Assembly (NCBI GenBank): GCA_951230915.1
Contig: OX579636.1
Coordinates: 25,107,567 to 25,171,566 of the forward strand
Reading direction: 5' to 3'
Length of the DNA: 64,000 bases
Origin: Antitrichia curtipendula
Lineage: Eukaryota > Streptophyta > Bryopsida > Hypnales > Leucodontaceae
The notes below the pieces were generated by a model that saw nothing but the letters and a program-made list of their open reading frames with translations, was not told the origin of the DNA and made no database searches. Positions 36,070-48,057 of this stretch are shown one piece after another (within the stretch, counting starts at the first letter, position 1; every line of letters begins with the position of its first letter). Made by a program: the position numbers and the translations under genes.

Positions 36070-37750
36070 TAGGATCTTTTTGATAATCAAAAGTAGAATC
36101 TTTTAGAATACATTTTTTGGACACCATATATTTAAATTACAAAAATTTTAAATGTTAAAAAATGGTGTTTCTAACTGATCATAGACTTTCATGAATAGCG
36201 GGAATACATTTAGGCAAGAATCTAGAGCGTGTAGTTTAGAAAGTGTTCAAAAATAGATGTAGCTTCCATATACCACAAGGTAGGTATTCCTATTACGATC
36301 TCTCTTCCAATTGTCTCTACTATCTACAACTATCCTATAATCCACAAATCTTGGACTTTATAGAGAGAGGATTATAAAAGAGGATGTAATTGGGAGAGGG
36401 ACCATTTTAGATATCAATATGCATATTGTACCCTACCAATTAAAAAATTACTATAACAGTGAAGTAAAGTAGTAGCCAATCAAGGAATGCTAGAAATGAC
36501 TTCACCTAATGATTTGCAACGGTGATTTATTTTTGGATAGTTGGTCAAAAGCTAGGATCTTGAATTGGTCATTGGTCAACTATCCTATCTTCTTAATTAG
36601 ATCAAGATTGTTAAATCTTTGAGATCTGCAACTTTTAGTCAATGTACGTAGGGAGGATGGAATTGTAACTTTATAACCTCTGTCTTCAATGTTATGGGCA
36701 ATTTCAGTGTTTTGTGACAAAAAAAAGTAACATATAAAAGTCACGTAGTTCAATTGTAAATTCTTAATGCAAATATTGCAAAAACACTGTTTCAATTCCT
36801 TACTTTTATTTAGTTAAGAGTTATATTCATAACTTATAATAGAAGTTGTTTAAGATTAAGATAACAAAAGAATTCACTTTAGAATCTAATAGTCGAAGAT
36901 ATTATCTTTCAAAACACATTTTCATAATTCAAAAATATCTTAGATTATGATTTATTCTTCCTATTGGTACATTTTGTCACCTTTATTTAAGATTCCCAAA
37001 TAGTTTATTGATAGTTGCAAGAGATATCCATGGAAGAGGTCTCATTTGGCCTTTAGGACATATAAGGTATAAATCAATTGAAATACTCTAAGCTAATTAT
37101 TTTTAATTCTAGTAAAACAAATGATTATTTGAGGATCCCTAGTAATTCACTATGCACCCCAAAGATGCAAAACGCCACCTAGTTTGCCTTGCCTTCCTTC
37201 ATCCCACATCCAAAAAATCCCTTGTAATTGGATTTGAGATTTTAAAAATTGATACTACCCCTCATGCCATCATTTTGTTTCTTTTTTGAAAATATGATGT
37301 TGTTGAATGAGTGCCATTGGATCTGAGAAGGAATTAACCCTCCTTTGAAATGTTAGCTAATAAATCCAAAGTCATCCAAAATCTGGAATATATAATACAA
37401 AAACAAAATACATAATAGCTACAACATACAGATTACATATAGAATACATATGGTATAGACACAAAAGACATATGAAGTATAATATAGACATATAAAAAAT
37501 ATATATATATAATATATACATATATATGAAATATAGACACATATATATATGAAATATAGATACAAATTATATGAAATAAATACGGCTATATCAATTGTAG
37601 TCCAAATTACTTCCTAAAAATACAAATATGGGTTGGGGGATAATTTAACGAGTATAATTGATGAAGTTTAACCACCAATGGTTGAATGCCATGTGTACCC
37701 CTCCATTTCATATATGGTTTTCACAGTTGAAAACCACACCCTTATCACTA
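35908..37750. other. AT-rich spacer with microsatellites
   Basis: A pure (AT)n tract runs from about 36012 to 36066, and ATATATGAAATATAGACA-like repeats lie at 37490-37570. No gene is supported. Confidence 0.55.
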
Positions 37751-39951
37751 TGTTATGTGCCAAAAATATGCTGGACTAATTTTCTTCTATCCCATCTAGT
37801 GCGCAACCCTTTTTCTTTGACACTATGGGGGCCAAATTGCACCATTTTAATGTAATTCTCTACTTTTGGTGCTCCCCAAAGAATATTTTTTGCCATAACT
37901 TTTTTGCATTTGTACATTAGATATGTATGGAATCTCCACATTTTGTTGAAAAAGTGTATGAATGTAACTATAAAATAATTATATTGTGTCACCAATACTT
38001 TTATTAGTGGTCGCCGTCTTGGTGGATTTTTATAGATGAAAACAGAAGGCCTCTCATCACTGAATATCCGATTTATGATACAAAGTGGCCTAGCCTCTTG
38101 AGCAAGCTTTGAAAGCCTCAAGTTGCGTAACATAACAGCAGGTCGGTTGCTGTTGCGTGCGTCACCGCAGCTCTCACGCGCTTCGACTTCCTGCAGGTAA
38201 CTTACCCTCCTAACCTTGTTTGCTCTGATGCGAGAATCGCGAAGAATCTCACCCGTGTTTCTGGGCAACACAGCTTTCAGGTTTTGAATTGTTCATCAAT
38301 TACCATGGATTCTGAAGTAGCGCTAGAGTATTTTCGCCCGAGTGAGATTGACAACTAGGCTACTGATTCTGCTGACCAAGTTCACGATCCTTGGAATCTC
38401 TGTTTACTTCGAGATCAAATTCTTATAGGGACTTCCTATGCACGAATTTCGGCAGAAGAGATCAAATTCCAAGTGGACTATGTCTCCTTGAAAATGTCGG
38501 AATTGGCAGAATCCAACCGTGCAATGTTGCGATCGTGAGGAGCTTCAAATATTGCCATTCACAAAACCCAAACTGGAGTAAACTCAAGAAATTGTGGCCA
38601 GTGTGGACATATCAGCGTGAAATCCACCTGCTACAGTGAGCGAGAACAAACAGAGAGTATCGCAATTGAAAGCTTCTCCGAAATTCAAAGCTATAAGCAG
38701 AATTGCAGCATGTAATAATGCTGTGTAATTTTGTAACCTCAGGCTTCGCAACGGACCATGTCTATTCAGGCTTCATCTGCGAGGGCAGGTACTACAGTGT
38801 TACAAATATAGAGAATACCGTTGGCCACGTTTTGAGTGCTCTTCATTCCGGAGTTGCCATTTCTTGAGGGAATCGGGCAATTTGCAATCGTTGCGCACTT
38901 ATTAAAGTCGATCGGGGCTCACTTAGGTTAACTTAATTCAATGCGCTCCTGGAACTCTTAACGGAAACTCGTCCGCCGCAATAATGATTCTTTCCTTATT
39001 AAAGAATGATAGTCTGAATGCGCCGATTGATGCGCCATCAATGCACATTTTTGTCCGTTTCGATTTAATCTTTTCAGCAAATGTCTTGGAGGGATGTCGG
39101 AAGTGTTTTTCCCCTGTTTTCCGATTTCAGAAATTTAATCCTGTGCGTTCGACGCTGCTCCGAGTGTTCTTGATTCACTCTGCGACGTTCAATATTAAAT
39201 TGTAAAAGGTGTTGATTCTATAAGAGAGGAGCTGGAATAATTGTGTTCGACTAGCATTAATAGCTCGCATTCTCTGTCGATATTCTTCATTGAAGTGTGT
39301 GTCAATTCCTCACTTAACTGCATTTGCGCTGCCCACATTTCTTAGTGAATTTCCTTTTAGATTTGCTGAGATGGGTTATCCTTTTATCCTTTAGGTTGTG
39401 AAGAGTCCGTCTATTACAAATTGATTGCAACTGGGAGGCCTTGAACTGTTAGCTTTTGCTTTCGGAGCTGTGCTCATTGGTTGTTGTCGCACTTGTTTTA
39501 TTCTGCTCGAGAGTTTCCATGCTTCGGTTGATTTTCTCCTGAGGTTCGTCTTTTCGAATTGCAGTTTTTTCTGAGTATGTCATTTTTTCATTTTTTCATT
39601 TGATCGTTTTTATGTGGCTGATGTATTGCAATACTATAGTTTCTGCTCATTAGTTTCAAACAATGCGCAGCGTCGAGGGATTGGTACTGAACTAAGTGCG
39701 ATCGTCGTTTCGCAATGCTGTAATTTGTGATTGAAATGAGAATTTGTCTGTCCTGAAAGCTAAATGAGGATTTTTGATCCAAACTGCTCAGGAGTTGCGG
39801 ATATCCTGTGTTCTCTGATATTTGCTGCTGAAATATTGTACAGTAGATATCTTAATGCTTTGTCTGTGCATGTTCAGATTCCACTTTTGTTGCGGCAACC
39901 TCACGCTCAGTGGTCAAAACTGAACACTGCGGTCCATCTCCGCTAAGCACC
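37751..39951. other. Region upstream of the HMA gene, no exon chain found
   Basis: From about 38050 the composition becomes genic. A minus-strand frame of 172 residues at 37753-38271 has no domain and spans both AT-rich and genic DNA. A short start at 38305 (MDSEVALEYFRPSEIDN) ends at a stop. This may be a decayed gene or the long 5' region of the HMA gene. Confidence 0.35.
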
Positions 39952-41013
39952 ATGCCTGAGGTATGTCTACGTTGACAAACTCTTCAAACTCTTTACCAGT
40001 GTGGTTTCGAACCTCTAAATTTTCGTCCACTTACATCTAGAAGTCTCAGTATGCTGACACCGTGCTCCCTTCTTGCAGACCACGGTGCTCAAGGTTCTTC
40101 TGCACTGCGATGGATGCGTCTCCAAAGTGAAGCGGCACCTTCGAAGACTAGAAGGTAAATCTAGCACCAAAAACATGAACATTGCATTGATAGTTCTTGC
40201 ACCCTTTTTGAGGGAATTAGTCAACATCGCGAACGCATATTCTTTCATTCTGCTAATTTTCTCATCGTACCTAAACCCTACACCCTCTAAAAGAAAGTAC
40301 CCATTACACACACATACCTAATTTTACCACCCAAAATTTTGCACGGTGAGTAGATAATGTTTTGAAAATTTGCCTTGATTTTAGGCTTTGTTTCAATCAA
40401 ACGTTGAACCCCTCTGACTTTAGTATAGAGAATCCCGATAGGACAGACTTTGATGCATTGGAATCCCCTTGCAATTGCTAATAAAAATAAACTAGAATTC
40501 GGTCATCTACCAACCGGTCCTACACACAACGCATATTTTGTTGCTCTTTAGTTGTGGTTACTAACCGCAGTGTATCTCGAGATACACTAAATTCTTACTA
40601 ATATCGTGGCTCCAGGCGTGGAATCCCTTCATGTTGACCATAAGAATTCGAAGGTGACAGTCTACGGCACCGCGAAACCTCAAGCCGTGTTAGACAAGGT
40701 GTTGCGCGCAGGCAAGACAGCAGAGTTTTGGCCACAACCTGAAGCTGCCCCAAAGGCCGAGCCAGCTGTGGAAGAAGTGGTGGGAGGAAAGAAGAAGGCT
40801 GCCCAAAGCGGTGGCAATGGCAGTGCCAAGAAACAGAAGAGCACTAAGAAAATCGAAAGCGAGGAACTCGTTGAGTACGATGATGGCGATGGCGAGATTC
40901 TAAACGAACCCAACCTCCCACCGGTCGAAATTGCATACGAATCCGACACGCAGGGACTGATGGACAAGATACCGGCGACACCGGGGAAGAAGGGTCGCAA
41001 TAGGCGAGGCTAA
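39952..41013 (+). CDS. Heavy-metal-associated (HMA) domain protein, 3 exons
   Basis: Exons are 39952-39960 (MPE only), 40079-40154 and 40616-41013, with GT-AG introns in phases 0 and 1, giving 160 residues. The HMA domain covers residues about 4-68. Its metal loop reads LHCDGCVSKV with Cys13 and Cys16, which would bind copper, zinc or a similar ion. Helix KVKRHLRRLEGV, strand SLHVDHKNSKVTVYG and helix AVLDKVLRAG complete the ferredoxin-like fold. The rest (70-160) is low-complexity, with Lys/Ala-rich then acidic stretches, ending GKKGRNRRG. There is no C-terminal CaaX box, so this is an HPP-like protein and not an isoprenylated HIPP. Such proteins act as metal chaperones or scaffolds. The 9-base first exon is unusual but fits the reading phase and the position of the ATG. 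Confidence 0.85.
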
Positions 41014-41454
41014 TCGCTTTCACTGGTTTTTTGCACACTTTGCGACTTGTTAGGATAAGGATCACATCTTGTGACTCGTACATAACTTAGCCAGTCTGGA
41101 ACTGCATGTTTGATGCCCTAATTAGATCTCCAGACTAACATACCATAGACCACTCAGTCGTCAGCTAAACTTCGGTTCTTACGGTTTAAGTCTGTACTCG
41201 GCATGAAATTCGCCGAAATGGCATTTCAGAGTGTTGAGATTTCACTGTTGAAATTTCACTCTAAAATGGCAACACTCTGCAATGACACTCTGAAATTGCA
41301 CCAATTTTCGTATATTTCTTAGAATCCTTTTGTGTACAACTGATAGCACAACGTTCGCAAGTCCTGTTCTAAATTTTTGACCTGCTTGTTATAGACCGCG
41401 TCAAAACAACTTGGATGCTGATGTTCGAAATCGTTATTACAACATTATTGATGT

Positions 41455-42070
41455 CGTTCTAAGTTCCGGGTTGCCCCACAGTAGAGAGGCCCGAGTGTAC
41501 TCCAACTCTACTTTATAAGCAGGCTGTCGGATTTGTAATTACTATCTCAGTCATTCAGTAAGTGTATATATGATTCCGTTACTGTGTCTACCAAGTGAGT
41601 GGAAGTGCAGCAGTTAGCATATTCTATACTTGTGCTAAAATCTTCAGACAAATATCTAGTTATCTGCATGCATTGCATGCGTTTCAGTGTGAAGCTCAAG
41701 TGTTGCATGATCGACTAGCTAGATTATGCAATTGCAAGTGAACCACTGAGATTAATTTGTCGCTAAAACCCGGGAAAGGACTAGCCAGTTATAAAAACAA
41801 ACAGAGATTCCATGAACCTAGATGAGACTGAGTTGGAACTTGGAACCTGATAAGTCGGTGCAAACATTAAATTGGGAGATAATCTCTCAACATGATTTCA
41901 ATAGGAGGCGACATAAAGACACACTGAGAGCATGCATTCGCCTCTTTATTTCCCAAACTACCCCATCAACTCACACCCCTTCTAGCATTGAGCTACTACA
42001 GTTAGCTGAAGTGCCCTCTGTTCAAATGGAGTGCAAAATCGACTGAAGCCACCTAGCTCGATCTTCATGA
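41455..42070. repeat. Direct duplication, copy 1
   Basis: This block is about 85% similar by eye to 44863-45487, in the same orientation. It runs from a CCCACAGTAGAGAG word through GGCTGT-GGATTTGTAATTAC, ATGCAATTGCAAGTGAACCA, GGAGGCGACATAAA and CGCCTCTTTATTTCCC to CACCTAGCTCGATC. Copy 2 lies just beyond the 3' end of the small secreted protein gene, but no similar gene follows copy 1. Confidence 0.85.
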
Positions 42071-43184
42071 ACCCCGCCGCAAGTTTTCTGGATCGAATTG
42101 GAATGTATGAATGTACGCGCTCGATCGATCGAAACGGTAGATGTATTGATCGGGTGACTCAGAAGTTCAGAATTGTGACTGTAAGTGAGCCCTTTGAACG
42201 ACTTAATTTAGCCCCCAACTATCTTACCCGTTTGAAATATAGCCAGTTGAGGAATGATCGATCCGGCGAGGGATTAATCAAAAGTTGCAGCAGCCATCTT
42301 CAACTCAGGCCGGCCGGGGACAAAAGGCCCGCGTATTCAACTCCTCGAAAACGACTCACAAGGAGCCTTATTATACTGAGTTTCCTGTGAAGAAGACTCA
42401 CAGGGAAAGTGTGCGACTGCGACGTCCTTCACCACTCCCGATGTACTCGGGTACTTCGTGGACAGGCTCGAGATTAGGTCGCAGGAAAAGAGTGTAGGAC
42501 AACGAAGGCGGACACGTGGACAGGCTCAATCAAGAGCAGCTGCATTCATTTATTTCTATTATTATTATCTTTTGGGCAGTGTAAAATGCTATCTTCATCC
42601 GCTGTCTGCGCTCACATTCTTTGAGCATGATTGATGAACTTCATACAGAAAATCTGACTTGTTAAATGTCTCATGACAGGCTCCACAAATCTCTTTGTTG
42701 ATTCTACTTGCCAAGTCCCGACTGTGAGGCACATTAGAGAAAAGTTGGACTCTCTAGAAGGCCGCTAAGAAGTGCCGGAAGGGACCCCTGTATTACATTT
42801 ATCTTGACTTGACAAATTTTTATCCCCTATTGTCGCTCATTGTGAGTTCAGAGCATTGATTACAAAAGAAATATTACTTAAATGGAGGAGGGGGCGGCAG
42901 TTAATATTTTTAAATATATGTCATCATGTAATAAACACTCCTTGCAAAACTCTGAATAAACTATACATAAAAGAAAGAATAAAAATGATAATTCTTCATG
43001 AAGTTCACACAAGCTGACACCACATCTCTGACAAAGATGCCGTCCTTTTCTTAGCTCCTTAGGACTCCCCAAATAAAGTGGCTTGTCAAAGCTTGACGGC
43101 CTTCTGGAGAGTTCAAATTTTCTCTAATGGAATATCTAACACTCAACAGTATGTAGGTTACTATTCATAAAGTCATGCTCTTAT
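42071..43184. other. Spacer after duplication copy 1
   Basis: GC-balanced until about 42550, then AT-rich. Short frames such as 42031-42390 (+) have no domain. If a second secreted-protein gene once followed copy 1, no trace was recognised. Confidence 0.4.
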
Positions 43185-43186
43185 TA

Positions 43187-43638
43187 AGGTAGCCAACCTC
43201 ATTCCGACCATTTAAGCAGTTTATTGCATTCCAACATGCATTTGGTGAGGGTAAAAATTCCCCCATGTGGAAAAATAGATTTGAGGAGGGTTCCAAAATT
43301 TGTTCCTTTTTTTCTTTCAAAAACGAAATAATGATAACTTTTTTTGGAAAGATTATGTTCAACCCATTCTTGTTATATAGGGCACTGCATTTTCAACCAT
43401 AGGTTGATTACAAGATCGACCATGCTTCAAAGTAGGTGATAATTGTGACTTTCAATGTACATCTTTTAATCACTATATGCCTTCAATCATTCAATGTACA
43501 CCTCCCCAACATTTGTGTTTCTTGAGCTATCACCTAACTAGTTGAGTTGTCACCCACTCATCCTAAACCACAATTGATTGGAAACAAAGCAGTCTAACTA
43601 ACAAAAAGAGGTAGTGGTTGGAAAGAGGTCGGCTACCT
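43187..43638. mobile_element. TA-flanked element G, copy 1
   Basis: The tips are AGGTAGCCAACC on the left and GGTCGGCTACCT on the right, an imperfect inverted repeat of 12 bp. TA lies on both sides (43185-43186 and 43639-43640). The length is 452 bp and the interior is shared with 33636-34038. No coding capacity. Confidence 0.8.
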
Positions 43639-43640
43639 TA

Positions 43641-44862
43641 ATTACTACTTGTCTAATGAATTAGTGTAATATTGCTTAGAAAGGAATTCTTGCTATTAAT
43701 GCATGCATAATTCAAATACATACAAAATTCATATTCAAATATACTAGACCATTTAATCAATTGTATTAGATGTATTGTCGTGCATTTCAAAATCCATTTG
43801 AAGCTCATATATGCTACTCTATGTACCATTATATTATCATTTTCAGCGACAAGATGCTTATGAATTTAAAAAATATACAAGTTATTGACTTAATCTTAAT
43901 TACATAATTGTTCTAGTTTGTATATTAATTCTATATTGGTATAGGTAGAAATAGAGTTATGAAAAAACATTATAAACTTAAGCCTACCATTGATTCATTG
44001 AGAACCAAGAAAATTTAATGATAACATTCTGTTTGAAAGTCCAAAAAGTTTTATAAAGATTGTATTTTTACATATTCATTTATAGAATCATGCACTAGAC
44101 TAGAATAAGAATGTGTGGAAGAAAATTCAAAAATTTTGACCTCGTAGATCTAGTGTAAGAGTTTTGCATTTACAGTGAAAAAGACAGATTTTGATGCACC
44201 TTTTGTGACTACATTATAAGACCTTGAATATTCTTAGTTTGCAATTTTTTTCTACAAATTTTGAATTAGAAAAATTAGATGTTGAAGAATTGAGTTTAAA
44301 ATTTAATGAAGAAAATTAATCAAACAAACAAACTTGATTTTCATTCTTTATAAAATTGATAAGTAGAAGCAAATACAAGATAGAAAGAAAAATGGATTGA
44401 GCATTATTTCAATTTTTTTTATGTTTAAAAGCCAAAACTTATTCAAAATACTTGTCTCCAAACACGAGGAGCTCATAGTAGATTTTCTTTGGCATTTTAA
44501 TGCCCTTTTTAGGTCAAGTTGATTGAGGTTTGAGTTAGCTTTGATTTAAAGTCAAAGAAAAACTCCTCACTTTACACACTTAAAATCACCATACTAGTAT
44601 ACTACTATAGGAGATTTATAAAGTGTTGGGACTCTAAAAGTTTCCTCTAACGTGGAGGTACATTTTGCTTTCTCATTGCATCAACAATATACAAATAGTA
44701 TACATTTGTAATTTATACGTTTTTATATGACCACTGCGTTTCAAACTTCAATAGTTCAATAACTAATTCCACGGAGGTTCAGAAAATAAGAAACGACTTG
44801 TCTCCAGACTGAAATCCCATAGACCCCTCAACCGGCCATTGGCGAGGTCGCCAGACTACCCC
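43641..44862. other. AT-rich spacer
   Basis: No gene or complete element recognised. Composition is strongly AT-rich until duplication copy 2 begins. Confidence 0.5.
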
Positions 44863-45487
44863 GTTCTAAGTTCAGTGTTGTCCCACAGTAGAGAGTCCCG
44901 AGTGTACTCCATCTCTATGTTGTAAACAGGCTGTAGGATTTGTAATTACGTACTGTTCACGTCATTTAGTACGTGTACATATGATTTTCTTTAAGAGTGC
45001 CGTTTTGGTGTCTACTAAATGAGTGGAAGTGCAGCAGTTACAGTACGGAATTCTGTACTTGTGCTCAAATCTTCAGACAAATATCTAGTGATCGAAGAAA
45101 TGCATTGCATCCGTTTCAATGCGAAGCTGAAGTCGAATAGTCGATCGACTAGATTATGCAATTGCAAGTGAACCAGTGAGACCCGAGAAAGACCCGGCCG
45201 GAAAAGGACTAGCCAGTTACAAAAACAAAAAGACTCCATGAACCTAGCTAGATGAGAGTTGGAGCCTGAAAAGTCGTTGCAAACATTGAATTTTGAGACG
45301 ATCTCTCAACATTTCAATAGGAGGCGACATAAATACACACTGAGAGCATGCATTCGCCTCTTTATTTCCCAAACTACCCCCACCAACTCAAGCCCCTTCT
45401 AGCATTGAGCTACTAGCTGAAGTGCCCTTCTGGTCAAATGGAGTGCACAATCGGGCTATTGTAAGCCACCTAGCTCGATCGTCATGA
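44863..45487. repeat. Direct duplication, copy 2
   Basis: Second copy of the block described at 41455-42070, about 3.4 kb away in the same orientation. It ends about 580 bp from the stop codon of the minus-strand secreted protein gene, so it lies downstream of that gene and may include its distal 3' region. Confidence 0.85.
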
Positions 45488-46064
45488 ATCGAATTATCAA
45501 CAGAACTTATATATAATTATACCAAACGGAAATGCTTCTTCGCTAGAGCTAAACATACAGTAAACTGACATACTGTTTTAGCACAGAATTATACTGTCCG
45601 TGCGCACATTGACTATATATCTATCAATCCAATCATCTTGTGTCCAACCGGCCAGAGCATAGCTACCATAGCTAGGTGCAGACTCGGTGTTGGCTTCATC
45701 CCACCCCGACCTGCACAAATGAAAACGAGACGCTTAATTCTAATAAAGAAGACATGTGACCTACGCTTACAAGAGCAAAAGACCTGTGAGTTTTATTGTC
45801 CCGAAAACTTGACACGAGAACAATCATCATGACGTTATGTGACCAGCGGCTGCGAAATTTCGATAACCCATGGGATGCAAAACACGCAGTCAATTTGATA
45901 TAATAACAACGTCTTCCACACTAGCAGAGCTAGAAAACAAGTAATTGAGATCAGCTGATCGATTGCGTGGGAGGCACAGGCTGCAAGCCGTTCAATTATT
46001 TAGTACTGCAGACACAGAGCGATCGATCGAGATACTTAGGCATAAAATAATTAAATTAGCTTAC

Positions 46065-46397
46065 TTAGGCTATAAAGACGGCGTTCAGCGCGGTGGCGCC
46101 CTGAACGACACAGCCTGGGCCGAAGATTTGCGCCACTTGGCTGACGGCTTGGCAGCCTTCCGTATTGTGAATGGACACGCGCGTGCTGCTGCTCACTTCG
46201 CTGATGAGCACGGCGCTCTGGTCGTTGAAGTTCTGGCACGTATTGTCGCCCACAAAGAACGTGTTGGTGGGCGCGCCCGTGCAATCCTTGACGTTGAACG
46301 TCTCGATCTTGGCCGCGTCCACGGCGACGAAGCTGCTGCTCACCATCGCCAGCAGCACCACCACACCCACCACGCCGCTTGCTGAGATCTTCGCCAT
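46065..46397 (-). CDS. Small secreted four-cysteine protein, possible MiAMP1-like antimicrobial fold
   Basis: A single exon encodes 110 residues; the ATG at 46397 opens a clear signal peptide (residues 1 to about 28, hydrophobic core VVGVVVLLAMV, cut near VDA). The mature part is about 80 residues with Cys39, Cys54, Cys82 and Cys96. Spacing and local words (FNVKDCTGA; VSIHNTEGC; FGPGC; NAVFI at the end) can be laid by eye on the MiAMP1 family (TVWSGPGC; ALYNQAGC; final SIFIQC), small beta-barrel antimicrobial proteins of plants. However, MiAMP1 has six cysteines and this has four, so the match is tentative. A TATA box lies upstream. Codon use is GC-richer than the surroundings, as expected for an expressed gene. 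Secretion is well supported, antimicrobial function is not. Confidence 0.65.
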   Translation of the reverse strand: MAKISASGVVGVVVLLAMVSSSFVAVDAAKIETFNVKDCTGAPTNTFFVGDNTCQNFNDQSAVLISEVSSSTRVSIHNTEGCQAVSQVAQIFGPGCVVQGATALNAVFIA

Positions 46398-46610
46398 GAC
46401 GACGATTGATGGATCAGATAACCCCTTCGGAAAGGCTGAATAATTCACTAGACACAAGAACTAAGTCTTATGTCTGTCGACGATCGAGTAACTACTGATT
46501 GAATTGACAGGATTGAAGTACTCGCAGAGAGACACTCAGACTGCTGATCGAAGCTATGAAGGCAAAGGGATGCAATGTGATGCAAGTGCAGAGTGACTAG
46601 CAGGCACTCA

Positions 46611-46617
46611 TTTTATA
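46611..46617 (-). promoter_or_regulatory. TATA box of the small secreted protein gene
   Basis: On the minus strand the site reads TATAAAA, 214 bp before the start codon. It implies transcription starting near 46580-46590 and a 5' untranslated leader of about 190 bases. It is the only good TATA box seen in this promoter. Confidence 0.6.
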
Positions 46618-47194
46618 CAAGTTCCAGCAAGAGCAAGATAGTGCAGGTGGCATGGGTTTCCAGATGTCGATGAGGATGTTGACTTCTTGGAACCATGAAG
46701 ACATGGAACAATGTGTAACCAGCGTCATCACTAAGAAAATCATGTGACCTGAAGTACTGTGCATTCATGGATGAATCTTGGAAATTTTGGATGAAGAGCG
46801 CTCCTTGGTTACGAAATTTTGTCAGTAGTTTCGTGCAGATGAATTGGGAGTTTCATGATGCCTCCAAGATCATTACAGGGAAACCGGCAGGGCATCACCA
46901 TGGGGTATTTTATTTCACAATGCATCTTTACCCCCAAACTTTTTGTTTACCCCGGGGATAACGCGCGCCCTGCCGGTTTCCCTGTGCATGTTTTTCGTTT
47001 AAGTGGAGAAATTTGAATCGATTGCACTTGCAGGTCGCTAGAACTCGGTCAGATCTAAAGCATTCCTAGTCAACGCCAGATTACTTGAATGTCACAAGTT
47101 TGGCGCTCTGAAATACTTGACATGATGACAATATAGCGGGGAAAGTGAAACTCACCAGGAATTTTGACACCGGGAACGCATTATGAGACTCTTG

Positions 47195-47640
47195 TGCAGA
47201 GACTTAATTGTCTGGCCAGCAGGGAAATGCAGAGACAGTTGCCGAGTTGCATATTAATTTCCTGGAGATCGAATTCGGGTACCGGTCCGGAACGTCGGTT
47301 CCTGATCGACGGAGAATGGTGACCGACTGACCATCAAATCATCAACACCTATTGAATCAACGCCAACTGAAACGGAAGGAACTTCAAGAGCCATGATAGA
47401 TGATAGATACCTTCAACAAATTTACTATATATTATGAATTATTACTCCAATGATACAAATGTACGTCAGTGTAATTGAATTACCTCGATCAGTAGGAAAA
47501 AAAATCCGGAAGTACACTCTAATTATAATTGGGGTATCCTCATTTTAATTAATTTTGCAGCTACTCTCTTCATCTATCGAGTTGCCCATTGTCAACAATT
47601 TCACTCACTATTTGATTTCATCCATTGTAGTGGATTTCAT
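47195..47640. repeat. Duplicated segment, copy 1 (uninterrupted)
   Basis: This copy starts at GTCTGGCCAGCAGGGAAATG and runs to CATCCATTGTAG. The second copy follows at 47786-49815 in the same orientation but is broken by three insertions. This copy therefore shows each pre-insertion site. Confidence 0.85.
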
Positions 47641-47840
47641 CCATTTGGTAAAATTTCTCATCCAATAATGTAATGAACTCCATTCCAATTGTCTAAAAAA
47701 ACGTTCACATACCCCTATTCAGTGTACAAGTTCTAGACTGTCAGAGATCGACACGTAGTCAGTCGTATGGCCCGAATTTTCCACCGGAGACTTGTCTGGC
47801 CAGGAGGGAAATGCAGAGACAGTTGCCGAGTTGCACATTA

Positions 47841-48012
47841 CCCCTTAAAAGGATGAGGGGGTGCCCATAGAAATCATCCCTTTTCATTATCGTGTGAATC
47901 ATAGGCCTAAGAAATAGCAAAAGCACTCATTGGAAGTCAAAGAACTACAGAAGACCTCCCCTTTTCACAACAAATTTCAAGGATGAATAGTTGCACTTTT
48001 GTCCTATTAAGG
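47841..48012. mobile_element. Element F, copy 1, with ATTA duplication
   Basis: A 172-bp insertion starts CCCCTTAAAAGGATG and ends GTCCTATTAAGG. It is flanked by ATTA at 47837-47840 and 48013-48016, where copy 1 of the duplication has a single ATTA. Interior words ATCATC, CGTGTGAATCAT, AGAAGACCTCCC and TTTCACA recur in the relatives at 56455-56595 and 57120-57290. No coding capacity. Confidence 0.75.
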
Positions 48013-48057
48013 ATTAATTTCCTAGAGATTGAATTTTGGTACTAGTCGGTTCCGGAT

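Noticed and set aside
37753..38271. 172-codon minus-strand frame
   Set aside because: It crosses from AT-rich spacer into genic DNA with no domain; composition is that of translated non-coding sequence.
45945..46385. 146-codon plus-strand frame rich in Arg, Ala and His
   Set aside because: Antisense shadow of the secreted-protein gene, which has a signal peptide and TATA box on the other strand.
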